This document shows positions 42,592 through 51,170 of a DNA stretch of 64,000 nt, in pieces (positions within the stretch are counted from its first letter, which is position 1; the number at the start of each line of letters is the position of its first letter). The notes beneath the pieces are model-generated. The model had not been told where the DNA came from. It saw only the letters and a list, made by a program, of their open reading frames with translations, and did not search any database. The DNA comes from Paraburkholderia saeva. Lineage in GTDB: Bacteria > Pseudomonadota > Gammaproteobacteria > Burkholderiales > Burkholderiaceae. Both the position numbers and the translations under genes were made by a program. The stretch spans positions 1-64,000 of the forward strand of contig NZ_CAJQZC010000010.1 of the NCBI RefSeq assembly GCF_907164555.1, read 5' to 3'.

Positions 42592-43968
42592 ATGTCATTG
42601 CGCGAACAACTTTTGATGCAGAGCGATCTGGCAGTGGCAGAAGCGCCGGCCTCAAGCGCGGCTTCTTCCCCGGGCGATGCGAAAGCGGCGCGCCAGGCGT
42701 ATCAGCAGCTCAAAATGAACATCCACCAGACGATCATCGAACGGGTGGAACTCGACAAGCTGCAACGGCTCACGCCCGATCAGGTGAAACGCGAACTGGC
42801 ACAACTCGTCGAGCGCATCGTCGACGAAGACAAGGTGCCGATGAACGAGTTCGAGCGCAAGCGTCTCGTGCAGGACGTGCAGGATGAAATGCTGGGCCTC
42901 GGCCCGCTCGAACCGCTGCTAAACGATCCGACCGTGTCGGACATTCTGGTGAATACGTCGCAACACGTGTATGTGGAGCGACGCGGAAAGCTCGAACACA
43001 CGGACATTACGTTCTACGACGACGCGCATTTAATGAAAGTCATCGAGCGCATTGTGTCCCGTGTTGGCCGGCGCATCGATGAATCGACGCCAATGGTCGA
43101 CGCACGTCTGCCTGATGGCTCGCGGGTCAACGCGATTATTCCGCCATCGGCTATTGATGGGCCACTCGTTTCGATCCGGCGTTTCTCGGTGCATCCGCTT
43201 ACCGTCAATGACATGCTGAACAACCAGAGCTTTACGCCTGCGATGGCGCAACTGCTCGAAGCATTGATCAAATCGAAGCTGAACGTCCTGATTTCGGGCG
43301 GTACGGGCAGCGGGAAGACGACATTGCTGAACCTGCTGTCGGGCTTCATTCCGGCCGACGAACGTATTGTCACGATCGAAGACGCCGCCGAACTTCAGTT
43401 GCGCCAGCAGCACGTCCTACGACTTGAAACGCGGCCGCCGAATATCGAAGGCAAGGGCGAAATCTCGCAGCGTGCGCTGGTGCGTAACGCATTGCGGATG
43501 CGCCCGGATCGGGTCGTGCTCGGCGAAGTGCGCGGCGGTGAAGCGCTCGACATGCTGCACGCAATGAACACAGGCCACGAAGGATCAATGGCGACGCTCC
43601 ACGCGAACACACCGCGCGATGCGATCACACGCCTCGAAAACATGGTGTCGATGGCCGGACTCACGATGCCTGTGAAGGCGATGCGTCAGCAGATTGCTTC
43701 GGCGATTTCCGTTGTGGTGCAAGCCTCGCGCCTGACTGATGGCCGACGCAAGCTGATGAGCATTCAGGAAATCACCGGCATGGAAGGGGACGTCATCAAC
43801 ATGCAGGAGATCTTCACGTTCAAGCGAACGGGTGTCGACGACGACGGCCGTATCAAGGGCTATTTCTGCGCAACGGGCGTACGGCCGAAGTTTTGCGACC
43901 GGTTGACCGCTTTCGGGATCACGTTGCCGGACAACATGTTCGACCCAGCTCGCCGCTTCGAAGTGTGA
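42592..43968 (+). CDS. tadA: TadA/CpaF secretion ATPase
   Basis: A 458-residue type II/IV secretion ATPase that powers pilus extension. After a helical N-terminal domain come Walker A SGGTGSGKTTLLNLLSGF (about residue 236), the Asp box IVTIEDAAELQL, Walker B RPDRVVLGEVRGGEALDML and the His box GHEGSMATLHANT. All catalytic elements are intact. It is separated by only about 20 bp from tadZ and 30 bp from tadB. Confidence 0.96.
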   Translation: MSLREQLLMQSDLAVAEAPASSAASSPGDAKAARQAYQQLKMNIHQTIIERVELDKLQRLTPDQVKRELAQLVERIVDEDKVPMNEFERKRLVQDVQDEMLGLGPLEPLLNDPTVSDILVNTSQHVYVERRGKLEHTDITFYDDAHLMKVIERIVSRVGRRIDESTPMVDARLPDGSRVNAIIPPSAIDGPLVSIRRFSVHPLTVNDMLNNQSFTPAMAQLLEALIKSKLNVLISGGTGSGKTTLLNLLSGFIPADERIVTIEDAAELQLRQQHVLRLETRPPNIEGKGEISQRALVRNALRMRPDRVVLGEVRGGEALDMLHAMNTGHEGSMATLHANTPRDAITRLENMVSMAGLTMPVKAMRQQIASAISVVVQASRLTDGRRKLMSIQEITGMEGDVINMQEIFTFKRTGVDDDGRIKGYFCATGVRPKFCDRLTAFGITLPDNMFDPARRFEV

Positions 43969-43998
43969 GTTCGCGCGAAACGTATTGAGGAGTGAGGC

Positions 43999-44976
43999 AT
44001 GGATACGTCGTTTATGGGTTTCGTCGTGCTGCTGTTCATCGCGACGGTGCTGATGATCGAAGGGCTGTACATCTTCTGGCACAACCGGCACGGCGCTTCG
44101 GTCAAGCGGATGAAGCAACGGGTGCGCGCGGCGGCGCCAGGCGGAAAGTCGGGCGACGATCAACTGTCGATTCTCAAGACCCGTACGCTGAGCGACTCGC
44201 CTTTGCTGCTGCAACTGCTTACGCTGATGCCGCGGGTCCAGATGTTCGACAGGTTGTTGCTGCAGTCCGGGCTGACCTGGTCCGTCGGGCGACTCTTTGG
44301 GTATATGGGTGGCTGTGCGGTGGCGGGCCTGGTGATCGGCTTCGTGTTGCATCAGCCTCTCTTGATTGCTCTGGTGTTTGGCGGAGCCGCCGCCTTCCTG
44401 CCGCTTTTCATCGTGCGCAGCAAGCGAAGCAAGCGTATCGAGATTCTGGAGCGTCAGCTTCCCGAGGCTGCCGATCTGATCAGTCGTGCGTTGCGCGCCG
44501 GTCACTCGTTTCCTAGCGCACTCGGTATGGTTGGGGATGAAATGCCGCGTCCACTGGGCGGCGAATTCAAGCTTGCTTTTGATGAGATTAATTACGGCGT
44601 CGCGATGAGCGTCGCGCTGCAAAACATGGTGCATCGCGTGCCTGTTCCAGATCTGCGCTACTTCGTGATTGCGGTGCTGATCCAGCGCGAAGCGGGTGGC
44701 AATCTTGCGGAAATTCTTGGCAACATCAGTTCGATCATTCGCGAGCGACTGAAACTGATGGGGAAGGTCAAGGTGCTGTCGGCGGAAGGCCGCCTTTCCG
44801 CCTGGATTCTGTGCCTGCTGCCGTTCGTTCTGGCCGGCGTGATCATGTTGATTACCCCCGGGTTGATGCGTGTTTTCTGGACCGATCCGACCGGTATGAA
44901 GATGGCAGGCGTGGCGATGGTTTTCATGCTGTTCGGGATCTTGTGGAGTCGCAAGATCGTGCGAATTCACGTATGA
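43999..44976 (+). CDS. tadB: TadB inner-membrane platform protein
   Basis: A 325-residue protein with an N-terminal membrane helix, two central helices (about 93-135) and two C-terminal helices. The cytoplasmic GspF-like (T2SSF) domain contains LPEAADLISRALRAGHSF and LIQREAGGNLAEILGNIS. It forms the inner-membrane platform with TadC and contacts TadA. GGAG precedes the ATG. Confidence 0.94.
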   Translation: MDTSFMGFVVLLFIATVLMIEGLYIFWHNRHGASVKRMKQRVRAAAPGGKSGDDQLSILKTRTLSDSPLLLQLLTLMPRVQMFDRLLLQSGLTWSVGRLFGYMGGCAVAGLVIGFVLHQPLLIALVFGGAAAFLPLFIVRSKRSKRIEILERQLPEAADLISRALRAGHSFPSALGMVGDEMPRPLGGEFKLAFDEINYGVAMSVALQNMVHRVPVPDLRYFVIAVLIQREAGGNLAEILGNISSIIRERLKLMGKVKVLSAEGRLSAWILCLLPFVLAGVIMLITPGLMRVFWTDPTGMKMAGVAMVFMLFGILWSRKIVRIHV

Positions 44977-45025
44977 AAACGACCATCCAGAAACGATTTA
45001 ACGGGGGCGGGGAAACCCGGAAGCC

Positions 45026-45985
45026 ATGACAATCCAGCAGATTGCGATGCTCGCGCTGATGTTTCTGATCGTATTCGGCGCGGCGCTCATCGGGATGAAC
45101 CTGTTAAGGCCCGACCCTCTCAAGCAACGTATCGGTCAAATTGGCACAGTCGCCGGGGTCGGTGGCAATGCCGGTACCGAGCCGGACGAGGCGACGAAGT
45201 GGGTCGAGAAGATCGCCAAGGCATCTTCCCGCGTTGCGAAGTACTCGTTGCCGGGTGAGGACTGGAATCGTTCCTTACTGCGCGTACGCTTTCTGAACGC
45301 CGGGCTTCGAAGTGAATCCGCGCCGGCGATCTATTTTGCGTCGAAAACTGTCCTCGCGCTTGCGTTTCCTTTGGTCGCCATGCTGGCGCTTGGCGCAAGC
45401 ATGCATGACTCGCCTCGTATCTATTTGCTGTTGATCCTGCTCTGCACCTCCGCGTTCGGCTTTTACCTTCCGAACGGCGTGCTTGCCCGGCTTATCGATC
45501 GTCGTCAGCGTGCGCTTTTCGAGGACCTTCCCGATGCTGTTGACCTCATGACTGTGTGCGTGGAAGCAGGGCTCGGATTCGACGCGGCACTGGGGCGGGT
45601 CACCGACGAAATCGGCATGAAGAGCCAGGCGCTCAGTGATGAACTCGAACTCGTGCTGCTGGAATTGCGCGCCGGCGCGGGACGGGATAAGGCGCTTCGC
45701 AATCTGTCGCTTAGAACCGGTGTGGAGGACATCGAGACTCTTGCGGCGATGCTGATCCAGGCCGACAGGTTCGGGACGAGCGTGGGTGATTCGCTGCGCG
45801 TTTATACCGACAATCTGCGGACCAAGCGACGTCTTCGCGCGGAAGAGAAGGCGGCCAAAATCGCATTGAAGCTGTTGTTTCCGCTGATCTTCTTTATTTT
45901 TCCGACGCTCATCATCGTGCTGATCGGCCCGGCGATTCTTCAAGCCGCGCGCGTGCTTATGCCGGCGATGAAGCATATTGGCTGA
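45026..45985 (+). CDS. tadC: TadC inner-membrane platform protein
   Basis: A 319-residue paralogue of TadB with the same GspF-like domain: DLPDAVDLMTVCVEAGLGFDAAL and LAAMLIQADRFGTSVGDSLR, followed by a C-terminal pair of helices (LKLLFPLIFFIFPTLIIVLI). It forms the other half of the TadBC platform. It lies 49 bp after tadB. Confidence 0.94.
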   Translation: MTIQQIAMLALMFLIVFGAALIGMNLLRPDPLKQRIGQIGTVAGVGGNAGTEPDEATKWVEKIAKASSRVAKYSLPGEDWNRSLLRVRFLNAGLRSESAPAIYFASKTVLALAFPLVAMLALGASMHDSPRIYLLLILLCTSAFGFYLPNGVLARLIDRRQRALFEDLPDAVDLMTVCVEAGLGFDAALGRVTDEIGMKSQALSDELELVLLELRAGAGRDKALRNLSLRTGVEDIETLAAMLIQADRFGTSVGDSLRVYTDNLRTKRRLRAEEKAAKIALKLLFPLIFFIFPTLIIVLIGPAILQAARVLMPAMKHIG

Positions 45986-46013
45986 CGGCGCGCGGTGCGC
46001 ATGGAGCGGCGAC

Positions 46014-46508
46014 ATGAGAGCACGCGTTTTTGGCAGATCACGACGGCAGCAGCGAGGAGCGACCGCGGTCGAGTTTGCACTGATCGCGCCAGTCCTGTTC
46101 TTCCTTATGTTCGTCGCCATTGATCTTGGGCTGCTGCTCTGGGTCAATCTGACGATGCAATATGCGGTGCGCGAGGGCGCGCGATATGCGGTCACGGGGC
46201 AGTCCGGCCTCGACCCGGCAGCCAGTGGTCAACAGCGCTATCTGGCAATTATCCAGGAGATAAAGAACAGTTCGATGGGCTTGTACAACATGGTCGACCC
46301 GAGCTATACGGTCACGATCAACGGTACACCCCAAAGCTATAACACGCCGACCGGTTATAACTCCGGCATGTTCGGAAACGCGGGCGACATCATTGTGTTG
46401 CAGCTGAACTGCTCGTGGCCGCTGCTGACACCGCTGGTTCGTCCGTTCTTTGCGGGTGGTAGCTACGCGTTTACGGTCGCCGCGACGATGCGCAACGAGG
46501 GCTTCTGA
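46014..46508 (+). CDS. tadE: TadE minor pseudopilin
   Basis: 164 residues. The TadE-type N-terminus is RQQRGATAVEFALIAPVLFFL, with G|A-xxxE as in type IV pilin-like proteins processed by TadV. The rest is a periplasmic domain. ATG 46014 has GGAG 8 nt upstream; the upstream ATG at 45978 would overlap tadC and add 12 residues. It is followed by the TadF-like gene after one base. Confidence 0.92.
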   Translation: MRARVFGRSRRQQRGATAVEFALIAPVLFFLMFVAIDLGLLLWVNLTMQYAVREGARYAVTGQSGLDPAASGQQRYLAIIQEIKNSSMGLYNMVDPSYTVTINGTPQSYNTPTGYNSGMFGNAGDIIVLQLNCSWPLLTPLVRPFFAGGSYAFTVAATMRNEGF

Positions 46509-46509
46509 T

Positions 46510-47142
46510 ATGAATCGCAGAGCATTCAAAATGAGCCGCCAGAAACAGCGCGGCGTTGCGGCAATCGAGATGGCCATGCTGCTGCCAATGCTCATTGCGA
46601 TTGCCCTTCCGGTGTACGACTTCGCGCGAAACATTCAGGCGCAGATGATCCTGACCAACGTCAGCCGGGAGGGAGCGAACCTCGCCTCGCGTGCACTGAC
46701 CACGTTTCCGGTGCAGACCATCATGTCGTCGCTTACGCAGACGACGCCGCCGCTTAACATGAACGCGAACGGCATGATCTACATCACCATGATTGTCGGC
46801 AATAACGACTGTGACGCAAACGGGAACAACTGCACCGGCGTGGTCGCCGCACAGTACCGCTGGACCGGCGGTAACTATTATCCGGCGAGCAAGCTCTGGA
46901 ACTGCGGATCAGGCGGGACGAGCTGGGCCACCGACGGGACGGGGAGTTGTACCAATGTCCCGTCCGTGTCGACAAGTTCTCCGGTAGTGAGCACGCTGCA
47001 GGGGCAACTGTGGGACGGGCAGGTTGTGTATGTCGTCGAAGCGTTTTACAGGCAGCCGCCCCTCATCGGAGCGCTGAATCTTGGGTTCGGCATCAACACA
47101 CCCGCGCTTTCACCTGATCTGTATGCCATGACAGCTTTTTGA
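46510..47142 (+). CDS. tadF: TadF-like minor pseudopilin
   Basis: A 210-residue protein with the same processed N-terminus, RQKQRGVAAIEMAMLLPML, and a larger, Asn- and Thr-rich C-terminal domain with several Cys (NDCDANGNNC, NCGSGG) that could form disulfides in the periplasm. The start codon lies one base after the tadE stop. Confidence 0.88.
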   Translation: MNRRAFKMSRQKQRGVAAIEMAMLLPMLIAIALPVYDFARNIQAQMILTNVSREGANLASRALTTFPVQTIMSSLTQTTPPLNMNANGMIYITMIVGNNDCDANGNNCTGVVAAQYRWTGGNYYPASKLWNCGSGGTSWATDGTGSCTNVPSVSTSSPVVSTLQGQLWDGQVVYVVEAFYRQPPLIGALNLGFGINTPALSPDLYAMTAF

Positions 47143-47163
47143 CGGTACGCAACGGGGACTCAC

Positions 47164-48498
47164 GTGATCAAAACATCCAAAAAGCGCCAGCAAGGCGCAG
47201 TCAGCCTGATCATGGTGTTCGCACTGGTCGCCCTCCTTGGCGTACTCGGTCTCGCTATTGATTCCGGGTTCGGCTATCTGATGCGTACAAGGCTCGATGC
47301 CGCTGCCGACGGCGCCGCACTCGCGGCCGGCCACGCAGTCACGCGGGGTAACAATCAGGCAGAGCAGACCACGAATGCGCAGCAGGCTGCAGCGGCATTT
47401 TTTACGGCTAACTATCCCGGTAATTTTCTGGGTTCCACTGCGTCGATGGACACACCGTCGATCACCTTTGCATCCGGAACCGTGACGATCAACGTTCAGG
47501 CGCAGGCTCAGGTACCCGTCAGCTTTATGCGGTTGTTTGGATTCGACGTATTGAAAGTCTCGACGCATTCGGAGACTGTACGACGGGATCTCGACATGGC
47601 ATTTATTGTCGACGTGACACAGTCGATGACCACAACAGCGGGTCAACCCGCGGCTGTCCGGGCAAACGCGATTTCATTTCTGAATAATTTCGATATCTCG
47701 AATGACCGCGTCGCGCTCATGCATTTCGCGTACGGAACCGTCGTGGATGTGCCATACAAGGCTGACAGTTCACGTGGATTCGATCGTGCCGGCATGACGA
47801 ACGCGATCAACAATTTCGCTTTTTCGGGTAGCACGAATTCGCCCGAGGCCTTCTGGCAGGCGCGCAACCAGATGAACAACCTGCTCAATCCGTCCAGTTT
47901 GCGGGTGATCGTTTTCTTCTCCGACGGCGCGCCGAACAGCTTCTCTTCACAATTTCAGAACAACGTTGCCGGATGCGATGGCGCGGTAGGAACGGTTGCC
48001 AGCGGGGATGGGTCGAGCGGCACGCCGACAGGCCTTTATCGCGCAGACCAGATCAGTCAGAAGACGACGAGTTGCTACGTGAGCGATGTTTCAAAAAACT
48101 TTATCAAACAGCTTCCGGCGTTTTACAACGCACATGACCCAAACGACCAGACCTACGCGATCATCACCAACAGCCCCCGGGTCGTCACGAAAACACCTAC
48201 GTACAAGAATATCAACCGCGCGTCGCGCAATCTGCTTGAGGCGATGGCGGAGAATGCCCGCGCGAACAAGATATTTGTATTCACACTGGGTCTCGGGTTG
48301 CAATTGACGCAACCGGCAGGTCCGGACAACGAACTGGGTCAGGACGTGCTGAAGTGCATGGCGAACACGTCCGACGCTCCGGCTCGTTGCTACAACGCTC
48401 AACAGCCGGTGGGCGTCTATTGCCACGCTGCGACGGCGGCTGATTTGAAGCCCTGCTACGCACAGCTGGCTTCGGCGATTCTGCGTATTGCGCAATGA
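47164..48498 (+). CDS. tadG: TadG-like protein with von Willebrand A domain
   Basis: 444 residues starting with GTG, preceded by GGGG. The N-terminal TadG segment (QQGAVSLIMVFALVALLGVLG, then LDAAADGAALAAG) includes a membrane anchor. A VWA domain follows with a MIDAS-like DVTQSM (DxTxS rather than DxSxS) and IVFFSDGAP. TadG is thought to help anchor the pilus; VWA forms are frequent. It is the last gene of the Tad locus. Confidence 0.9.
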   Translation: MIKTSKKRQQGAVSLIMVFALVALLGVLGLAIDSGFGYLMRTRLDAAADGAALAAGHAVTRGNNQAEQTTNAQQAAAAFFTANYPGNFLGSTASMDTPSITFASGTVTINVQAQAQVPVSFMRLFGFDVLKVSTHSETVRRDLDMAFIVDVTQSMTTTAGQPAAVRANAISFLNNFDISNDRVALMHFAYGTVVDVPYKADSSRGFDRAGMTNAINNFAFSGSTNSPEAFWQARNQMNNLLNPSSLRVIVFFSDGAPNSFSSQFQNNVAGCDGAVGTVASGDGSSGTPTGLYRADQISQKTTSCYVSDVSKNFIKQLPAFYNAHDPNDQTYAIITNSPRVVTKTPTYKNINRASRNLLEAMAENARANKIFVFTLGLGLQLTQPAGPDNELGQDVLKCMANTSDAPARCYNAQQPVGVYCHAATAADLKPCYAQLASAILRIAQ

Positions 48499-48549
48499 GG
48501 CGGGCGGTTGAGCGCGGAGGAAAAGGCGGGGCGTTGACGCGCGCTGCAG

Positions 48550-49581
48550 TTACCCCTCCGCACGCTCCATCGCCCCCTCATACCGCCCAAAACACGCCTC
48601 ACTATTCAACCGCGCGCGCTTGAGCAACGCCTTCTGCGCACCCGCAACATTAGCAGCGAGCCCCTTCCACGCCTGAAGCGGCGGTTCCTGCAACGCGCGC
48701 CCATAGGAAAAGCTCAGATTCCATGGCAAAGGCCCGAGCCGGTTCATCGCATCGAGATTCGCGGTCGCCTGCTCAGGCGTCTGCCCACCCGACAGGAACA
48801 CAACGCCGGGCACAGCCGCCGGCACAGTCCGCTTAAGCACGCGCACAGTCTGAAACGCAACCTCGTCAACAGAAGCCTGCGCATCTTTAGCCGCTTTAGA
48901 ACCCGCAATCACCATACTCGGCTTGAGCAGCATATGCTCAAGCACAACCGCATGCCGGTGCAGCGCGTGAAAGACCTCATGCAGTACAGCCTCGCTCACT
49001 TCAAAAGAGCGCGCAATCGAATGGTCGCCGTCCATCAGCACTTCGGGTTCCACGATCGGCACGATACCCGCTTCCTGACAGATCGCCGCGTAAGAGGCGA
49101 GGGCATCGGCATTCGCTTCAATAGCGAGCCGGCCAGGCAGCGTTGGTGAGATGTTGTACACCGCGCGCCATTTGGCAAAGTGCGCACCTTGCTTCCTGTA
49201 TCCGGCCAGACGTTGCGCCAGCCCGTCTAATCCTTGCGTGATTTCATCGCCTGGCGCATGCGCGAGTGGAATCTTGCCAAGATCGACCTTGATGCCAGGC
49301 ACAATGCCCTGCGAGGCTGCCAGATCGGGCAGTAGCGTGCCCTTGCTTGAGCGTTGCCCCAGCGTTTCTTCATACAGGATCACGCCGCTGATGTATTCGC
49401 CAAGACCGGACGTCGACAGCAGCAGGTCACGCCACGCACGCCGGTATTCCTCGTTGGACTCGATGCCGATGCTCTTGAAGCGCTTCGCGATTGTCGGTCC
49501 GCTTTCGTCGGCGGCCAGCAATCCCTTGCCAGGTTGAACCATTGCATCGACGGTGCTCTGAAGCTCGCTTGCAGTGTTCAT
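48550..49581 (-). CDS. Fructose-bisphosphate aldolase, class I
   Basis: A 343-residue metal-independent aldolase that interconverts fructose 1,6-bisphosphate with the two triose phosphates. LLAADESGPTIAKRF, the Schiff-base Lys in HMLLKPSMVIAG, and FLSGGQTPEQATANLDAMN are diagnostic. The start at 49581 follows GGAGGG; in-frame sequence upstream to 49629 is not aldolase-like. Convergent with tadG. Most bacteria rely on class II enzymes; class I is often linked to gluconeogenic growth. Confidence 0.94.
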   Translation of the reverse strand: MNTASELQSTVDAMVQPGKGLLAADESGPTIAKRFKSIGIESNEEYRRAWRDLLLSTSGLGEYISGVILYEETLGQRSSKGTLLPDLAASQGIVPGIKVDLGKIPLAHAPGDEITQGLDGLAQRLAGYRKQGAHFAKWRAVYNISPTLPGRLAIEANADALASYAAICQEAGIVPIVEPEVLMDGDHSIARSFEVSEAVLHEVFHALHRHAVVLEHMLLKPSMVIAGSKAAKDAQASVDEVAFQTVRVLKRTVPAAVPGVVFLSGGQTPEQATANLDAMNRLGPLPWNLSFSYGRALQEPPLQAWKGLAANVAGAQKALLKRARLNSEACFGRYEGAMERAEG

Positions 49582-49669
49582 CGCGTATCCCTCCGTGACG
49601 TCGGTATGGACAGACTCACGCGCCAGCATACTCCCGGCGCGTATCGTGCGGCACCTGAAGCGCCATCCG

Positions 49670-50089
49670 TTACTCGCCGATCAGATGCAACACGATATCG
49701 CGCGGCGGCGCCTCGCGACGGTGTTCGAACAGATACAGACCCTGCCATGTCCCAAGTACCATCCGTCCGCGCTCGACCGGCACGCAGAGTTGCACCTGCG
49801 TAAGGGTGGTCCGCAGATGCGCAGGCATGTCGTCAGGACCTTCGGCATCGTGTTCGTAGCGGCTCGCGTCCTCGGGCGCAAGCGTGGCGAAATATCGTTC
49901 GATGTCGCGCCGCACCGAAGCGTCCGCGTTCTCCTGAATCAGAAGCGAAGCTGAGGTATGCCGGCAAAAGATCGTCAAGAGGCCCGTCTGAATCCGCCCG
50001 TCGTTGACAAAGCCCCGCACCTGCGACGTGAATTCCACGAGCCCGCGTGCGGGCGCCTCAACGGTAATGTGCTGGATTGTCTGTCGCAT
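49670..50089 (-). CDS. yjbQ: YjbQ-family protein
   Basis: 139 residues of the YjbQ/UPF0047 family, small trimeric proteins with weak thiamine-phosphate synthase activity when overproduced and no settled physiological role. CRHTSASLLIQENAD contains the conserved His/Glu cluster, and LCVPVERGRMVLGTWQGLYLFEH the C-terminal signature. The ATG at 50089 has AGGAG upstream. It starts 2 bp after the stop of the upstream lipoprotein gene, so the two are coupled. Confidence 0.93.
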   Translation of the reverse strand: MRQTIQHITVEAPARGLVEFTSQVRGFVNDGRIQTGLLTIFCRHTSASLLIQENADASVRRDIERYFATLAPEDASRYEHDAEGPDDMPAHLRTTLTQVQLCVPVERGRMVLGTWQGLYLFEHRREAPPRDIVLHLIGE

Positions 50090-50091
50090 CG

Positions 50092-50853
50092 TTATCTCCT
50101 GCCATCGAAAACGAACAGATCGGAATGATCCGGCCTCGGAAACGCAGCCGTCAGATGTCCCTGGTCGAGTATGGCGTGGCCCGTAATGGTTGCATCGGCG
50201 GCCGGGCAGGGCGTGGGCCCAAACGAGATCGATACGTCGTACGCGTTCACGCCTGAATTCGGCTTGACTGTGCCGCGGAACACGCAACCTCCGGGCGTGG
50301 TGCCAGCAAGAAAACCGTCCTTCGTCACGGACACGCGCGAGGTCGTGCCGCCTGCGAGCGAGCCCGCGTGTCCGACGTAAAGACCGGCAATCGCATTGAG
50401 CGACGCAGTCTGCGCCGGCATCGTATCGGCGGTTGCGGTAAAGGCAGCTTGCGCGCGCCCGTTGCCGTTGCTTCCGTCGATTACACCCTGAATCGAAGGC
50501 GCGTGCGAGAAGTCGATGGCTACCGCGACCGGTGACGCATTGCCGGATTCAAGGCTGTAGTTTCGCGCATCGCTGCTTGTGTACTGGCCGTTGGCTGTCT
50601 GGTGGCCGGCAAACGCAACGATCACGCCGCCAGGCGCCTTCTGGCCAGGTGTGGGCGTGCCATAGAAGAGCCATGCGGTGCCGTCGTACAGCGCGAGCAA
50701 CGTCACGTTCTGGTGCGATGCCAGCGCGCCCTTGTACACGCCGGCGGAGGAAGACAGGATGCTGGTGGCCTGGCTCGCAGGGGGAATCGGGCCGCTACCC
50801 GCGCAGGCAGCGAGCAGCGTACACAGTGTGACGCCAGAGAGAATCGCTTTCAT
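50092..50853 (-). CDS. Secreted lipoprotein of unknown function
   Basis: 253 residues with a lipoprotein signal (LCTLLAAC, Cys about residue 17). The mature part has no domain I recognise. It is rich in Gly, Ala, Ser and Thr with repeating beta-strand-like segments (LLALYDGTAWLFYG, IAGLYVGHAG), suggesting a beta-sandwich or small barrel. Two Cys near the end (GGCVFRG, TPCPAAD) may pair. It is followed by yjbQ. Confidence 0.82.
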   Translation of the reverse strand: MKAILSGVTLCTLLAACAGSGPIPPASQATSILSSSAGVYKGALASHQNVTLLALYDGTAWLFYGTPTPGQKAPGGVIVAFAGHQTANGQYTSSDARNYSLESGNASPVAVAIDFSHAPSIQGVIDGSNGNGRAQAAFTATADTMPAQTASLNAIAGLYVGHAGSLAGGTTSRVSVTKDGFLAGTTPGGCVFRGTVKPNSGVNAYDVSISFGPTPCPAADATITGHAILDQGHLTAAFPRPDHSDLFVFDGRR

Positions 50854-51170
50854 CCGTGATGGTTTCCCGTAAGGAAGGTGCGGTCATGGCTGCATCAGGC
50901 GACATGGTAATTGAATTGGACCGCCTGTTTATCCCGGCAAAACCGGCAAAAAATACAGTCATTTTCAGGCGCTCGGTAGAACTGCCTTCTCAGGCAAAAC
51001 GCCAGGGTCCACATGGCGTGCATCCTTCCCGCGAACGTCCGACTCCATGCGAAAATCCGGCAACGTCCATGGCAACGATGCGGAGCATCGCTAACGATCG
51101 TGTGCGGGAAACGTTGCGCAGTCACTGATCAGACGAGAAACCGGGTAGCCATGTCGAGGAGCGTGCGTTG
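50854..51170. other. Non-coding stretch between the lipoprotein and hybrid kinase genes
   Basis: 317 bp between divergent genes. I see no convincing gene; the short open frames lack ribosome binding sites. A CGATGC/GCATCG hairpin lies near 51073-51087. No promoter can be assigned with confidence. Confidence 0.5.

Noticed and set aside
50856..51128. 90-codon frame in the gap before the hybrid kinase
   Set aside because: Starts at the edge of the lipoprotein gene without a ribosome binding site; composition looks random.
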